Source: Anniella stebbinsi (taxonomy: Eukaryota > Chordata > Lepidosauria > Squamata > Anniellidae). From it: 64,000 nt of DNA. Of this stretch, positions 53,491 to 64,000 are shown piece by piece. Each line of letters starts with the position of its first letter. Position 1 is the first letter of the stretch. Made by a program: the position numbers and the translations under genes. A model generated the notes under the pieces. It saw nothing but the letters and a program-made list of their open reading frames with translations, did no database searches and had not been told where the DNA came from. Location of the stretch: positions 42,764,001 to 42,828,000 of the forward strand of contig JARDYH010000002.1 in NCBI GenBank assembly GCA_029215795.1, given 5' to 3'.

Positions 53491-53899
53491 ACTGGGCCTG
53501 TTCAGACAACACACTAAGCCATGGTTAGGCTGCTAACCCTTCTGCAGCAAACATTTAGTGTGCATGTTTAAACCATAGTTATGTAGAATCATGACATAAC
53601 ACACTAAGTCATGGTTCTCACCACACACTCAGCCATATTGGGCCTGTTCAGACAATATGATAAGCCATGGTTCGGCCACTAACCCTTTTGTAACAAATGG
53701 TTAGTGAGCATGTTTAAACCATGTTTATGGAGCCACCATGGTTAGGAATGGTTCATACGACACACTAAATCATGGTTCACACCATACACTAAGCCATAAT
53801 GTTTAGCTCAAAATGCTTAACCACCATCTGAACAGGGTCAATGTTTAGCTCAAAATGTGCAACCACCATGGCTTAGAGTGTTGTCTGAGCAGGGTCACT
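53491..53899. mobile_element. Family B element with a second Family B copy inserted inside
   Basis: The outer copy runs from GGGCCTGTTCAGACAACAC at 53492 to CACTCAGCCATAT at 53637. It continues at about 53841 with ATGTTTAGCTCAAAATGTGC and ends TGTTGTCTGAGCAGGGTCA at 53899. The inner copy (about 53638-53840) has its own GGGCCTGTTCAGACAATATG start and CATCTGAACAGGGTCA end. Removing it joins AGCCATA to ATGTTT, as in the uninterrupted copy at 1625. Confidence 0.75.
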
Positions 53900-54050
53900 C
53901 TTTGGTCCAATTGTAACTGGATGCAGGTCAGTATGCACAATCCCATACATATACAAAGATGAACTGGGTCAGTTCAGTGGTTGAGTGGATGGGCATAGCA
54001 ATGAGGGTGCTTCTACATGTAGATCTCCTTTGCTGGATCAGAGGAACCTT

Positions 54051-54182
54051 GGCAGGATCTACACTACTACTTTATAACAGTTTATAATGGTATTGACAAC
54101 TGTTGGGGCCCAGGACACATTCCATATACCATTTCCAAACCATTTTGAAAGTGTTATATCCTGCTTGGTGTAGTTCTGGCCC
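54051..54182. mobile_element. Family C palindrome, diverged
   Basis: GGCAGGATCTACACTACTAC at the left and GCTTGGTGTAGTTCTGGCC at the right, with GACAACTGTTGGGGCCC in the middle. Confidence 0.72.
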
Positions 54183-55526
54183 TAATTTAGAATCTTTGCT
54201 TTTGTGGTTTCCAGTGAACTCTTTGCACTCAGCCCTCATTCTAAATTTATTGAACTGCCCAAAGTCTACACCAGCATTCATCCAACCATCTGTTTGATGC
54301 ATGAATGTAGAGAGATTCACTTGCACAGCTGTATACGTCCACCTACTGCTCTCTTGTAATGTGTGGATTGGTAGTGGGGATAGATATTAAGGGCTATTTT
54401 AGCATGAGTACTACTATCCCCATTCCTGAAAATATTCCTCCTCCACTGTCTTGCCTAGCAACTGGGTATTCCCACTCTCTTGTCCAGCTGATGCAAGAAC
54501 TGAGCAGATCCTTCCTCCAGCTGCTGATTGCAGGGTTCTCACTCAGACTTGTGTGTGTGTGTGTGTGTGTGTGTGAAGTAGAGATAACCTCAGCCCAGAT
54601 TGTCCTTCAACAGCCTGGATCATTGCCAGAGTCCCATTTGGGACTCTTCTACAGGTGTTACATGACCTCCCATGGGTCTATTTTACTGAAAGTGTGTCTG
54701 CGTATGTATAAATCTTTTTTGCTATCAAAAATGTGCAGCTCTCAAAACAATCACTTTCCCTTTGCAGAGGAGAAAATGAAAAAAGTGTTTAAGACTGTCC
54801 TTTATCTACATAATTTTATTTATACAACTTTTCAGTATTTTGTTGAACATTAATAATATGCATTGGCTTGAGTGAAAGGCTGCTTGTTCTTTCACTTGGG
54901 TGAAATCCAATTTGCACAAAGCCACTTGCTTCCTGCCAAGGGTAACAATCTGCAGGCAAGAGGCAGGAAGCTAATGGGTCTTACACTTCAAATTGCCTTT
55001 ATTTTCTAATAAAGCTTCCCCTCATCCATTATGAATACCCCCTCCTCCCAATTTCTGTTTTCCTGAACTGCTTACACAATACCAGTTCGTTCTACTAATA
55101 TTCAAATGTAATAATGATTAAAGCTTTTATTTCCTATAGTTTTGAAATAGCTGAACAGCGCAACATCCATGGCATGTTAAAATTCACCTATCAGATGTTG
55201 CAAAGACCTTTTGTGCCAAGAGAATAGAGTATATTAAATTTATTGGGTCCATGTAGGAGACCCACAGTTTTATCATATGTTGTGAACTTAGCATTTGTAT
55301 TGCAATTTCAGAGCATTTTACATGTGTTATCATGTTGCAATTCTTACAACAACCCTGTAAGAGGTCCTGTCCTGACCACAAGTGGGGCATTGGCTCAATC
55401 AGTGTCAAGCTGGAGTTGCAGGACCTTGGATAGCTCCTAGCAGGCTACTCTGAAAAGCTCTGCAATTGAAGTGGGGTATTTTATCTTTCTTGAGCCATAC
55501 GATCTCTCCTAGGCCCTGCCCCCTTT
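54183..55526. other. No gene recognised; (TG)n microsatellite
   Basis: Contains (TG)n at 54550-54575. The 164-codon plus frame at 54359-54853 spans that tract and shows no recognised domain. Confidence 0.5.
54550..54575. repeat. (TG)n microsatellite
   Basis: Thirteen TG units. Confidence 0.95.
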
Positions 55527-55968
55527 CCGAAGAACAGGTTCACACATAATGAAAACTCAGAGTACATGATGAGTATGGGTTGTCACTGAATCATGGGTTC
55601 TTGAATCATGGGTTGTCATTACATGCAAACCTTGCGCTATGGTTAAACTATGGGTTGTTAATCTCAATCTACCCAGAGTTTACAACCCAACAACGAACCA
55701 TGGGTTCTCTTCCTGGCTTGTTTGTGTTTTACAACCCATAGTTAAACCATAATGCAGACTTTGCACATAATGACAACCCATGATTCAAGAACAACCTGCT
55801 ATTATTATGTTTAACAACCCATAGTTAAACCACAATGCAGAGTTTGCACATAACGACAACCCATGATTCAAGAACAACCTGCTAGTCAATGATAACCCAT
55901 ACTCAAATCACACAGAACCCATACTCTGGGTTGTGTGTGATTTGTTATGTGCAAACCAGGCCAAATAG
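55527..55968. mobile_element. Palindromic DNA element with an internal 83-bp tandem duplication
   Basis: The left end (ACAGGTTCACACATAATG, GATGAGTATGGGTTGTCA, GAATCATGGGTT) is mirrored at the right (AACCCATACTCAAATC, GTTATGTGCAAACCAGGCC). Two tandem units start at 55731 and 55814 with ACAACCCATAGTTAAACCA. They continue through AATGCAGA(C/G)TTTGCACATA and AACAACCTGCTA. The class is unresolved. The AACCATGG/AACCCATAGTT wording recalls Family B. Confidence 0.7.
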
Positions 55969-56039
55969 GGGAGAGCCTTAAAAGAATAATCCTATGTCCT
56001 GCAGCTTAGCATTCCGTTGCTTCTTGGTCAACTCTTGCC

Positions 56040-56325
56040 TTGCACTGCCTGTGCTGCCAAGTAGGCACTATGGAATGTCAGGCCTCTGGTGTAGAGGGTG
56101 CCAGCCCTTTGAAAGAATCTGGCTCAGGAAGTGTTGCCTCTGAGGGTCCCAGTTCAGGGTTCTCTGGCTTAAGGGCTCCTGTTTGATAGGCTTTAACTCA
56201 GGTTTGGTGTTGGGGCTAGGCTCTGTGCTCAGTACCTCTATGGCACCTGCTGCTTGTCCTCCACATCCAGTTGACTTCCTCTTCTCAGTCAGAGTCCTGG
56301 CTGCTGGTCAGGGTCATGACCAATA
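56040..56325 (-). mobile_element. LTR fragment related to the solo LTR at 18296
   Basis: On the minus strand it starts GGTCATGACCCTGACCAGC, close to the 61432 start (TGTCATGACCAGG). It also contains CCTATCAAACAGGAGCCC, matching CTTATCAAACAGGAGGCT at about 18433 in the intact LTR. No terminal CA or polyadenylation signal is identifiable. Confidence 0.55.
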
Positions 56326-57407
56326 ATCAGTACTATTATCCACCACTGGAGGTGTCACCACCAGATCTCACTACTACCACCATCTGCTATTCCATCCTGG
56401 CCTATGCCCAGGGTAAGCATTCTCCCTTGGGGATCAGAATGGGGTGGTGGTGGTGGTGGTGATGGTGTGTGTGCATGTTTGAGGGAGATAAAGAGAGAGA
56501 TCCCACCTTTATTCTGTTTTCAGACATTGAGCATGGGTGTTCATTCGTGCAAGCACTCCCACTCACTTTTTTTGTAACACCGCTAGTCAGTGTTGCTTTT
56601 TGTTTGTACAGGTATTGCTGTGATTTAACCACTGTGAGCCTGCATAGGAAGAGGATTGCTACATGCCTGTGTTAGCCTTGGCACAGTGACCACCTGGCAA
56701 CACAGGATCAGTGTTATTATTTTATTTGGGCTTTTATTTTTATAGTTCAGGTGGCTTCGACATAAGAAGTTGCCTTTTCTTTTATTCACTGCTTTCCTCA
56801 CATGCACGCCTAATTTAGTACTGTAGAGTACCTTGTGAGATACATCAGACAAAGCAGCTGGGCAGGCAACCAACACACTTGGGCTGAAGATTAAAATAAC
56901 GACAGCAACTAGACATCCCTCTGTTTTCAGCTGCATGACGTTGACAGGAAAAAGGGTTCCTTGAAGCTGAGATTTCACATTAAAGGAAACCAGATTTTTT
57001 GTAGCCAAAGTTCAAAAATGAACTGAAAACCCTTTTTACAGCCAAGGTCTTGCCTGCCCTCAGGAAGGCTCCTTGCAGAGGGCATGGACAGATAATGCAG
57101 AGCATACTGTCATAATCTGCATGGGATCCTTTAATCTGCTCCATCTGCATTTCTCTGGGCTTCTTGGCAGGCAGCTGTGATGTTTCGCTTTTGCACAATG
57201 AGAAAGGTTGCAGCTTGTTCCAAATTTTCAGTTTCAAATTTTAGGTTACATTATAAGGCTTGGGAAAGAAAGAAAGAGATGATATAATCACCAAATTCCC
57301 CCAGATTCTGAAGGTCTAACATTGGGGTGGGCAGATTGAAGCTTGCAGGATCTATGGTTTTCTTTTTAAAAAACTAGAATCCTGTGGTCTAGCAACCAGA
57401 GCCAGTG
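56326..57407. other. No gene recognised; (GGT)n tract
   Basis: Contains (GGT/GTG)n at 56441-56476. No repeat family or coding motif is recognised in the rest. Confidence 0.5.
56441..56476. repeat. (GGT)n/(GT)n microsatellite
   Basis: Seven GGT-type units followed by GATGGTGTGTGTG. Confidence 0.9.
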
Positions 57408-57415
57408 CAAAATAA

Positions 57416-58186
57416 TAGGGCTGTGCACAGCCCCCCCCCCCCCGATTTGCTTTGGATCCCAACTTGGAAGGTCTGAATCAGAACTGATTCTCTTTGGACT
57501 GATTCAGACATGTTTTGATTTGCTTTGGATCCAAACCCAAACTGAGATTCGGATTTCCGAGTTATTCGGATTTCTCATTTTCCCATAGACTTGTATTGGA
57601 AAAAAGAAATGCCTATAACCTTTTCATTTTTATGATACAAAAATGAAATTTGGAGACCTTATCGATGCTTTGGAGGTGCTCATGCCTGTCAAATTTCAGA
57701 CAGATTGGTGCAGTGGAATTCATGCAATGAACTGGCAAAATTTGTTTTTCAGGGGAACTGCTCAAAGCAAAGTGCTATAACGTTTTCATTATTCATGACA
57801 CAATTATGAAATTTGGTTAACCTACAGACACTGTAGAGATTCGCATGTCTGGTAAATTCCAGACAGATTGGTGCAGTGGTTTTTGTATAATCCAGTGGTA
57901 ATACTTGCTTTTTTCAGGGAAATCACTCAAAGCAAAATGCTATAACTTGTTCATTTTTCATGATGCAAACATAAAATTTGGAGACTTTACAGGCACTGTG
58001 GAGGTGCTCATATCTGCCAAATTCCAGACAGATTGGTGCAGTAGTATTTGTGTAATAAACTGGTAACATTAGCTTTTTTTCAGGAAAAAATGGACTAAGG
58101 GGGAAGGATTGGAACAAACACACTAAAAGCTAACGACTAAAAGGTTTTTTTTAAAAAAATAGGGTCTGAGGCGATGCACATCTCTA
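57416..58186. mobile_element. hAT-type element with three internal tandem repeats and perfect 8-bp duplication
   Basis: The 771-bp element starts TAGGGCTGTGCACAGCC and ends GCGATGCACATCTCTA. The perfect duplication CAAAATAA is at 57408-57415 and 58187-58194. About 480 bp of the interior consists of three tandem units of about 163 bp. Each unit has TATAAC(N)TTTTC or a variant, ATGAAATTTGG(AG), CAGACAGATTGGTGCAGT and GGTAA. The unit phase marks are TATAAC at 57614, 57776 and 57941. No transposase frame is present. Confidence 0.88.
57600..58085. repeat. Three tandem ~163-bp units inside the hAT element
   Basis: Units begin near 57600, 57762 and 57927. CAAATTTCAGACAGATTGGT in unit 1 becomes AAATTCCAGACAGATTGG in units 2 and 3. 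'CTCAAAGCAAA(G/A)TGC' precedes units 2 and 3. Units 2 and 3 are closer to each other than to unit 1. Confidence 0.9.
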
Positions 58187-58619
58187 CAAAATAATGGCTC
58201 AGAAATGTGGGTGTAGAATTTCTGAACAAGGTGTTTCTGAGCAAATACGCAAGCCCAGGGATTAGTTTACACTACCAGAACTGGAGCTCATGCACAAATC
58301 TTTTCACACACAAATCTACGCATGTCCATTCTGTTCCCCCACCCACCCAATCCCCAAGTGTCTTAATTTCAGCAGCTTAATTGAGGAGGGGAAAACGTTT
58401 GTTTTTGCTATTATTAAACCAATGACAGTTAAAAACACTTCCTGATCAAATCACTGGGAGCTCTACCAGTATATCCTGATATACCATTTGCCCACACCAA
58501 GACTAACAAAACTGACTTGGAGCTCCAATTATCCTCATAATTGACCTTCAATCTCCATTCAGTATCTACTAAATTCAACAGTCCAATCTCCACTTTTTTT
58601 CATACTAAAGGAGAGGAGA

Positions 58620-58658
58620 GATCTATCTATCTATCTATCCATCTATCTATCATCGATC

Positions 58659-58702
<44 letters not shown>
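58620..58702. repeat. (TATC)n microsatellite
   Basis: About 18 TATC/CTAT units in two blocks separated by ATCATCGATCATC. The second block is uninterrupted for about 11 units. Confidence 0.97.
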
Positions 58703-58703
<1 letters not shown>

Positions 58704-58877
58704 ATATGATGCAAAACTACCCTGTTCACCATGCTCTTACTTTCCCCTTCCTATAGACTTGAGACATTATAGTCCTTTGCTATAGGACTATAAGGTCTCA
58801 GAGCAATGTCTGCTGCCTTTATTGCTACCCAGAAACTACACTTCGCATAATGCCTTGCTCTTTGTCCCGGGAATCTA

Positions 58878-58925
58878 GACAATACAGACATAGACTAGAC
58901 ATAGACATAGAGATAGACATAGAGG
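58878..58925. repeat. Degenerate GACATA/GATAGA repeat
   Basis: Repeats of AGACATAGA with GATAGACATAG variants, about 48 bp. Confidence 0.85.
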
Positions 58926-59347
58926 CTGCATTTAAACTTCTGACTATAACTGGGCGTACAGTCAAATACACTTTCACTGATCCAAACCATCATTTGTTAA
59001 GAGTCCCAAATGGGCTATCCCTTGTCCATGTTAGCAATGTTCTGAATTATATTTTAAAATGTTCTTGTGAGCCATACTGAGCATGTGGAAAGATATGGAC
59101 ATAAGTGTTTTAACAGATTAAGTTTCTGTTGGCTGTGTAAGAAATGCAGTTCAAGTGGTCTTGCCAGACTGATTTACACTCCTGGACCTTGCACATCATG
59201 TACCCAATCAGGAGGGTCACCCAGAGCTACCACCTTAAAACAGAGGAAATTTTCCAGTTCAAAGATGGGCATGGCCATTTCTATAGCTCTGAAAATAAAC
59301 TTAGTTCTGCAACTTCTGGAGGAAGTTGCAGACAAAGACTTTGATCC

Positions 59348-59496
59348 AGATTAAGTTAGTTGCACTTCATTCCCACTGAAATCAATGGAACTTAAGTCTT
59401 GACTAACTTGTCCCACTGATTTCAATGAGACCTCTAAGTAAGCCCTATTGAACTTAGTGGGACGTACACTTGAGCAGACATGTATAGCATTGACTA
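59348..59496. mobile_element. Family D-related fragment
   Basis: Two blocks, CCCACTGAAATCAATGG and CCCACTGATTTCAATGAGAC, are followed by AAGTAAGCCCTATTGAACTT and GAGCAGACATGTATAGCATT. The order suggests two overlapping fragments of the Family D palindrome. Confidence 0.55.
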
Positions 59497-59499
59497 CTA

Positions 59500-61255
59500 A
59501 TGTAGATCTAACCCGATGTCTTGGATACTAAGTTGCTACAAACTCTGCCCTCCGTTTCCAGCTCACTGTACCATATCCAAGGGTTCCCTAACACACAGAA
59601 GCAGATTTTAAAGGGGGGGCGGCGGCGCAGGAACTACAGAGGGAAGGGAGAGTTGGAAAAGCCCCATTCCATGAAATCTGTTCTACTTATGGAAGGGAAG
59701 TTAGGATCCAACCCAATGACTGGAAGGGCACCTCAACAAGTCACAAGCCCCAATCCAAATAGAAAGGCTTCACATAGTTTCTAAAAGATAATCATGCTTT
59801 GCCCAGACAGTATGAACTTTCATGTATTCATAAACACACACACACACACACACATTGAGCTTTTCTACATGAGACTGTTAATTAGTTTTGTCACAGAGTT
59901 GATATCTGAGCACTGCATGAGAACATTTCCCTTCCTGCTTTTTCACTACATAACTTCTAGATGACACTGTGATATAATGGAATAGTGCAATTACAGAAAT
60001 GGAAAAGGCATTTTCTTTAACTTTCACAAATAATACTGCATTTCTTTGCTATTAAAAAAAAACCTCACCAAAAGTGCTGTTTAAAAATAGAAGCAAAACT
60101 GGAGGGTCATGACATTGTCAAAAAAATGATTAGGGAATGAGGAGTGCACAGTAAATGCTTTGTGTAGAAAGCTCATATTTAAACAAATTAAAAGTAGATC
60201 ATACCGAAATGGTACTAGCTGCATACCACTGATATGTCTTTAGAAATTTGTAGTTGCATAGGTACAAGTCCATTAGGAAGTGTAATGGAAATCTCATTTT
60301 TTTTTAATATTTACAGTTTTCTGTTTGCCTATCAAGGCATAGGAATAAAAGAGTTTCATTTACATTTTAAAGCAGCAGCATATGACCCAGACCTGACTCC
60401 TTACAATGAGACCAGTTCTGCATGGTGAGAGCTGACTTTTGCATGTACATTCTCCATTTTCTCACTCCTCAAGCCTGTTCCTTTGGGCAAAATAAAAAAA
60501 TTAAAAATACTCCAACAACTGCAATGTTACTATAGGGAAGACAGCTGAGCTGTCATCTTCTTTGTTATTCTGAGAATGTCTATGTGTGAATTTAATTTTA
60601 GAAATGTACTTTTGTTCTTATTGCATAGTGGCTTCTGAGCCCTGCAATGCCTGAACTGATGACCTTTTTGACCAACTATCTCATCGCTTTGCAGGAATGT
60701 CTTCGAAAGAGATTTTGCAGAAGGTGGAACACTTCTGTTCAATGAATTTGTTGAATTTTGGTCTCAGATCTTGAGGTAGCCTTGGGTACATGTTTTCCTT
60801 ACCACTCAAATTAAACTACTCCCCTCCATGTTCTGGAAGACCTTATTCTGAGAAGTAGTTTGCAGACATTTATAGAGACACAGATTATGAACGTGTAGGG
60901 TAACAATATACTATGAGGGAGTATTAGAGGCAGACAATGTTGATTCTGTAATGTAGAATGTAAATTATACAAAGCAAAATTGCTATTTTTATTATGTTTA
61001 TTCCTTACTGAAATGAAGGAGACCCTGGTTTGCAGTGATTTTGAGAAATTGGCAACTGTCATTATAAATTTGTTAATAATTTTAAAATTTGCTTGGGGTA
61101 GACAATCTTGTAGACTAGGTTCTGTCTCCTTATAGTTGATAGGCATGATTACGGACATATTCCCATTTATTAAGAAAGCTTATAGAGGGAAGAATTCATT
61201 TACTGGGTATACCAGTTCAGGAAATAAGGAAGATGGGTTAGACAAAGTCAATAAA
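59500..61255. other. No gene or repeat recognised; (CA)n tract
   Basis: Contains (CA)n at 59833-59854. AT-rich unique-looking DNA otherwise. Confidence 0.5.
59833..59854. repeat. (CA)n microsatellite
   Basis: About 11 CA units. Confidence 0.92.
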
Positions 61256-61431
61256 ACAGAGGTGGGGAATCTTTTTCACCGTGAGGCCCATATCTCCATT
61301 TGTGGGTGGAGCCAAAGGCAAAGTGGACATTGCCAAAATGTGATTTTTATTGACTTTAATCCTACTCAGAAGTAAGCAGGACAAGGCTTCTACACATCTA
61401 CGCTAATGTGAGCAACACCAAACCACCCAGC

Positions 61432-61659
61432 TGTCATGACCAGGCCTGTTACCCTTGGTGTGGGGGAAGGAGTTTCAGGCTATCAATCAGAATCAGATTC
61501 TGAAGCTGAAGAAACAGGACTAGAAACATCCCACCTTACACAGGAAGTGGGGAAGGTGATTCTCCCAGTCTCTTCACCCACCAGGGATGAATCTTCACAA
61601 GACCTTATCAGTGAGAACATTAACAACACAGTCTGTGGGAACTCAAGAATACGTTGAGG
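61432..61659 (+). mobile_element. LTR 5' fragment related to the solo LTR at 18296
   Basis: Starts TGTCATGACCAGGCCTG, followed by CCTTGGTGTGG as at 18320. A glutamate-rich coding-like stretch (CAGATTCTGAAGCTGAAGAA) follows. It is cut at 61660 by a Family A element, and the remaining 3' part is missing. Confidence 0.55.
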
Positions 61660-61838
61660 TAGGGTGACCATATGAAAAGGAGGACAGCACTCCTGTATCT
61701 TTAACAGTTGTGTAGAAAAGGGAATTTCAGCAGGTGTTCTTTGTATGCATGCAGCACCTGGTGAAATTCCCTCTTCATCACAACGGTTAAATCTGCAGGA
61801 GCCCTGCCCTCTTTTGTATCTGGCAGGACTCCTGCAGG
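61660..61838. mobile_element. Family A element, single half (copy 6)
   Basis: Runs from TAGGGTGACCATATG to TTTTGTATCTGG, then a short CAGGACTCCTGCAGG. This corresponds to one half of the 320-bp dimer, as at 46321. Confidence 0.75.
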
Positions 61839-61922
61839 CATGGGGAAATAGCTAGCAGGCCAGATGGGGAACTCCTGTGGCTATATCTCATCCATGAGCC
61901 AGAGGTTCCCCATCCCTGCAAT

Positions 61923-63480
61923 AAAGAATCACAAGTCTTCCTTCTCTCTTCTCTAGCCATTACATACCTATGTCTCTTGTTTTTCAGCATTAAGAGTGCC
62001 ATCCTAAGGGATCACACTTGATAGACGTAAGACTATGCCCAGCTTGCCAGGGCCAGGCAGGGCATGAGGAGGAGAAAGGGAAACAACCTCCTATTCCTCC
62101 TTTTCTTGACATTTACAGCTGGATGAGCCTCTTAGCTTGTCTAGCTGACTTACTTCTTGGTGGGCAGGACAGGTTATGGAGAAACTTTAGGATCCTGTAT
62201 ATCCTAGTCTCTCCTTCTCCTTCCCATTCACCAGCACACCTCCTTTCTATCTTCTTCTAAGGTTGCTTTTGTAACCTTGGAAAGAGGAGTCCTGCAGAGC
62301 TTTTAGGGGTGGCTGGGAGGAGAGGGAAGTGCGGGAATGTCCCATGTCCTCCAAGCTGATAGCTCTATCTATGAGCGTGAAGTAGGATATTTACAGCATC
62401 CTATGGCTCTCCTGACATTGTCTAGGGTCATAGGATTACTTTGTAAACAGTTATTATTGGCACAATCTGTATAATTTTTGCTAACCTATATGATGTTTTT
62501 ATTTTCATGAAATGGAGTGTGCTAAACTTGAAATAAGGGATATTTATGGATAGCTATGTCCAGGATCTTAAATGTAAACCAAAAATTAATATTAAAAGGA
62601 AATATAAATAAAATCAATATTCTATGCATGTATCATATAAACAGTGAAAATATTTACATTACTTATTTCTATGTGAATCTGTTCCCAGATAAGGGGGAAA
62701 CTAGATTCCCATCTTAGTTATAAACTATCTTCGCAATTTTAAATGAGTGCATCCCTGGGGTGTGATAAATAAAATTCAGTAGAGTGCAGCCAAGAGAAAC
62801 TTCTCAAAATTGAAACCTCTTACATTGTTGGAAACATAATTTCAAGTGCTTTCCAAAAGTGTCAGGAAATAGCATTGGAGATGTCTGATTAACCCTTCTA
62901 TAATAACTGTGACTAATCTATCATCTATCTATTTATCTAGCTATCTAGCTATCATCTATCTATCTATCTCTATTTTTTCAGTTCAGAAATTCTCCAAACA
63001 GTTGACAGATGCAGCTTCTAGGTCAGAGACATATGTGGGGTAGCTCTATGCCTACAGCAGGCCTATCTCCTATCCCCTAGGCATGACACATTACAAAGCA
63101 ATTTAGAAATGGAAGAGATTAATTTGGCATGGTGTGAACTAATGATGGGTTAATCTCCACAGCTTGATGCAGAATTAATTTTGGCAAACTGAGATATGTT
63201 TTGAAAAACCTGGAAAAGCAGCTTGTTCCCCCTCTTCCACAGACTTATTCTGAATTTTCCCCCTGCTGTTCTTCCAGTGATGATGGCAAGCAAGGTCCAA
63301 ATGGCTTCCTTCCATAAGCCCCCAAACCTTGCCTTGCCTTCTCCTTCGACATGCTTACCTGATGAGTTGGCAGTGGTAGTGATAGTGAAAGTAGTGCTTT
63401 GCTTGATGCAAAGCATCCTTTCTGCCTGATAGCAAGGGGAACTGGTGGCAGGGAGGGTTTGCTAGGGGAAATAAAAAACA
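61923..63480. other. No gene recognised; TATC tract
   Basis: Contains an interrupted TATC/TAGC tract at 62915-62974 and otherwise unique-looking AT-rich DNA. Confidence 0.5.
62915..62974. repeat. Interrupted (TATC)n microsatellite
   Basis: TATC units with TTTATC and TAGC interruptions over about 60 bp. Confidence 0.92.
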
Positions 63481-63503
63481 AACTGCAACTTTACAACTGC
63501 AAC

Positions 63504-63972
63504 GGGGGGGGGGGGGGTAACACGCCGCTCACAAACTACTGACGGTATGCTATTCCGCCCAAATAAGCAAATGAGAGAAACAACTGGCTTGCAAGTTATT
63601 TAGCTCGAAGCCAGTTGTTTAAAGTGTTGTGTGGAGGGGTGAGTGTGTTAATGGCGTGCAGTGAGTGGGTTAAAACACAAGCCCATAGAGACAGGCAGCA
63701 AGGCGACCAAAGCGGTGGCTGCCACTCTGCTACAACTGGTGCAACTTGCAGAGGCTGCTAGGATAGCACCGGGAGGACCGAGGGAGGAGGGAGGGAGGGG
63801 AGAGGAGTGGGGCTGTGTCAGTCAAATGCCGGATTGATTAGTAGTCCACTCAAGGCCAGCCCCAACCACCCACAGTTGTGTAGGAATATGTTGTGTGGGA
63901 AGTACCCACAAAATAACCAACTGTGAGTTGGCTACTCAACCCACCATTGACTAAAGTGTTGTCCGAAACCAG
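63504..63972. mobile_element. Probable DNA element with GTTGTCCGAA-type right end
   Basis: The right end GTGTTGTCCGAAACCAGCC matches the terminus at 41244-41265. Inside, AACAACTGGCTT and AAGCCAGTTGTT (63580-63620) form a hairpin. A G14 run at 63504-63517 marks the left side. The left terminus is not identified. Confidence 0.4.
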
Positions 63973-64000
63973 CCAATGTCTTTCTAGTGTGCAGGTCTCT

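Larger units (their letters stand above)
58195..59345. other. No gene recognised; tetranucleotide microsatellites
   Basis: Contains (TCTA)n at 58620-58702 and an irregular GACATA/GATAGA tract at 58878-58925. The rest is unique-looking. Confidence 0.5.
61256..61922. mobile_element. Compound hAT-like element with GGTGGGGAA-type ends
   Basis: The left CAGAGGTGGGGAATC is answered at the right by GGTTCCCCATCCCTG. Enclosed are an LTR start (61432) and a Family A half (61660). If the ends belong together this is an old transposon filled with younger insertions. No clean target duplication was seen. Confidence 0.45.

Noticed and set aside
54359..54853. 164-codon plus-strand open frame
   Set aside because: It includes a valine-cysteine run made by a (TG)n microsatellite; no domain.
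58620..58702. Regular repeats resembling an array
   Set aside because: A pure tetranucleotide microsatellite. There are no spacers, so it is not a CRISPR array, and a vertebrate genome is not expected to have one.

Overview
This is vertebrate, most likely squamate (lizard-type) nuclear DNA with no host gene that I can support. The organism call is inference. It rests on the mix of recognisable repeats: CR1 3' ends with the 'ttcttatg' style terminus, L2-clade LINE 3' ends closing in AAAT or ATT tails, a tRNA-derived SINE with a CR1-like tail, a MIR/CORE-type SINE, many short palindromic DNA transposons and long dinucleotide and tetranucleotide microsatellites. There is no operon structure and no codon-biased long frame. 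Nearly every open frame is under 130 codons, and the few longer ones lie over repeats or show no family signature.

The window is best read as an archaeology of mobile elements in a gene desert or a long intron. At least six non-autonomous families show hAT hallmarks: YAGGG-type or related ends and 8-bp target duplications that can be read directly. The clearest is a 320-bp palindrome present four times (8829, 9607, 13543, 17214), each copy with its own 8-bp duplication. Others are at 2206-2489, 34015-34430, 43439-43759, 57416-58186 and the pair 24707-25046 / 38798-39118. A second group has ends of the type GAGCC(T/G)ATCTACAC with probable 3-bp duplications (29944-30531, 36362-36467, relatives at 20843, 27420, 45101, 47892, 54051). 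A third has 3-bp TAA/TTA duplications and GGNTGCAATCC ends, as in PIF/Harbinger (21517-21634, 40009-40098 and several fragments). A fourth (3931, 5399, 6720) has about 10-bp duplications, as in Mutator-like elements.

Retroelements: a degraded L2-clade LINE with reverse transcriptase remnants (20060-21830), itself broken by two DNA-element insertions; further L2 3' ends at 12541, 14140, 22570, 25385, 35312 (minus) and 48225; CR1 3' ends at 1197, 26670, 27980 and 32085; one probable intact solo LTR with 5-bp target duplication (18296-18863) and two relatives (56040 minus, 61432 plus).

Layout: 1-8 kb sparse palindromes and unique AT-rich DNA; 8-18 kb densest in DNA transposons; 18-22 kb solo LTR and L2 body; 24-39 kb mixed LINE, SINE and hAT insertions with several nests; 40-48 kb tandem duplications and a three-level nest; 49-53 kb mostly unique; 53-58 kb self-nested and tandem-bearing transposons; 58-64 kb microsatellites, an LTR fragment and a compound element. 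No undescribed gene system was found. The most unusual material is the architecture of the transposon families: dimeric palindromes, internal tandem repeats and nesting that restores datable empty sites.
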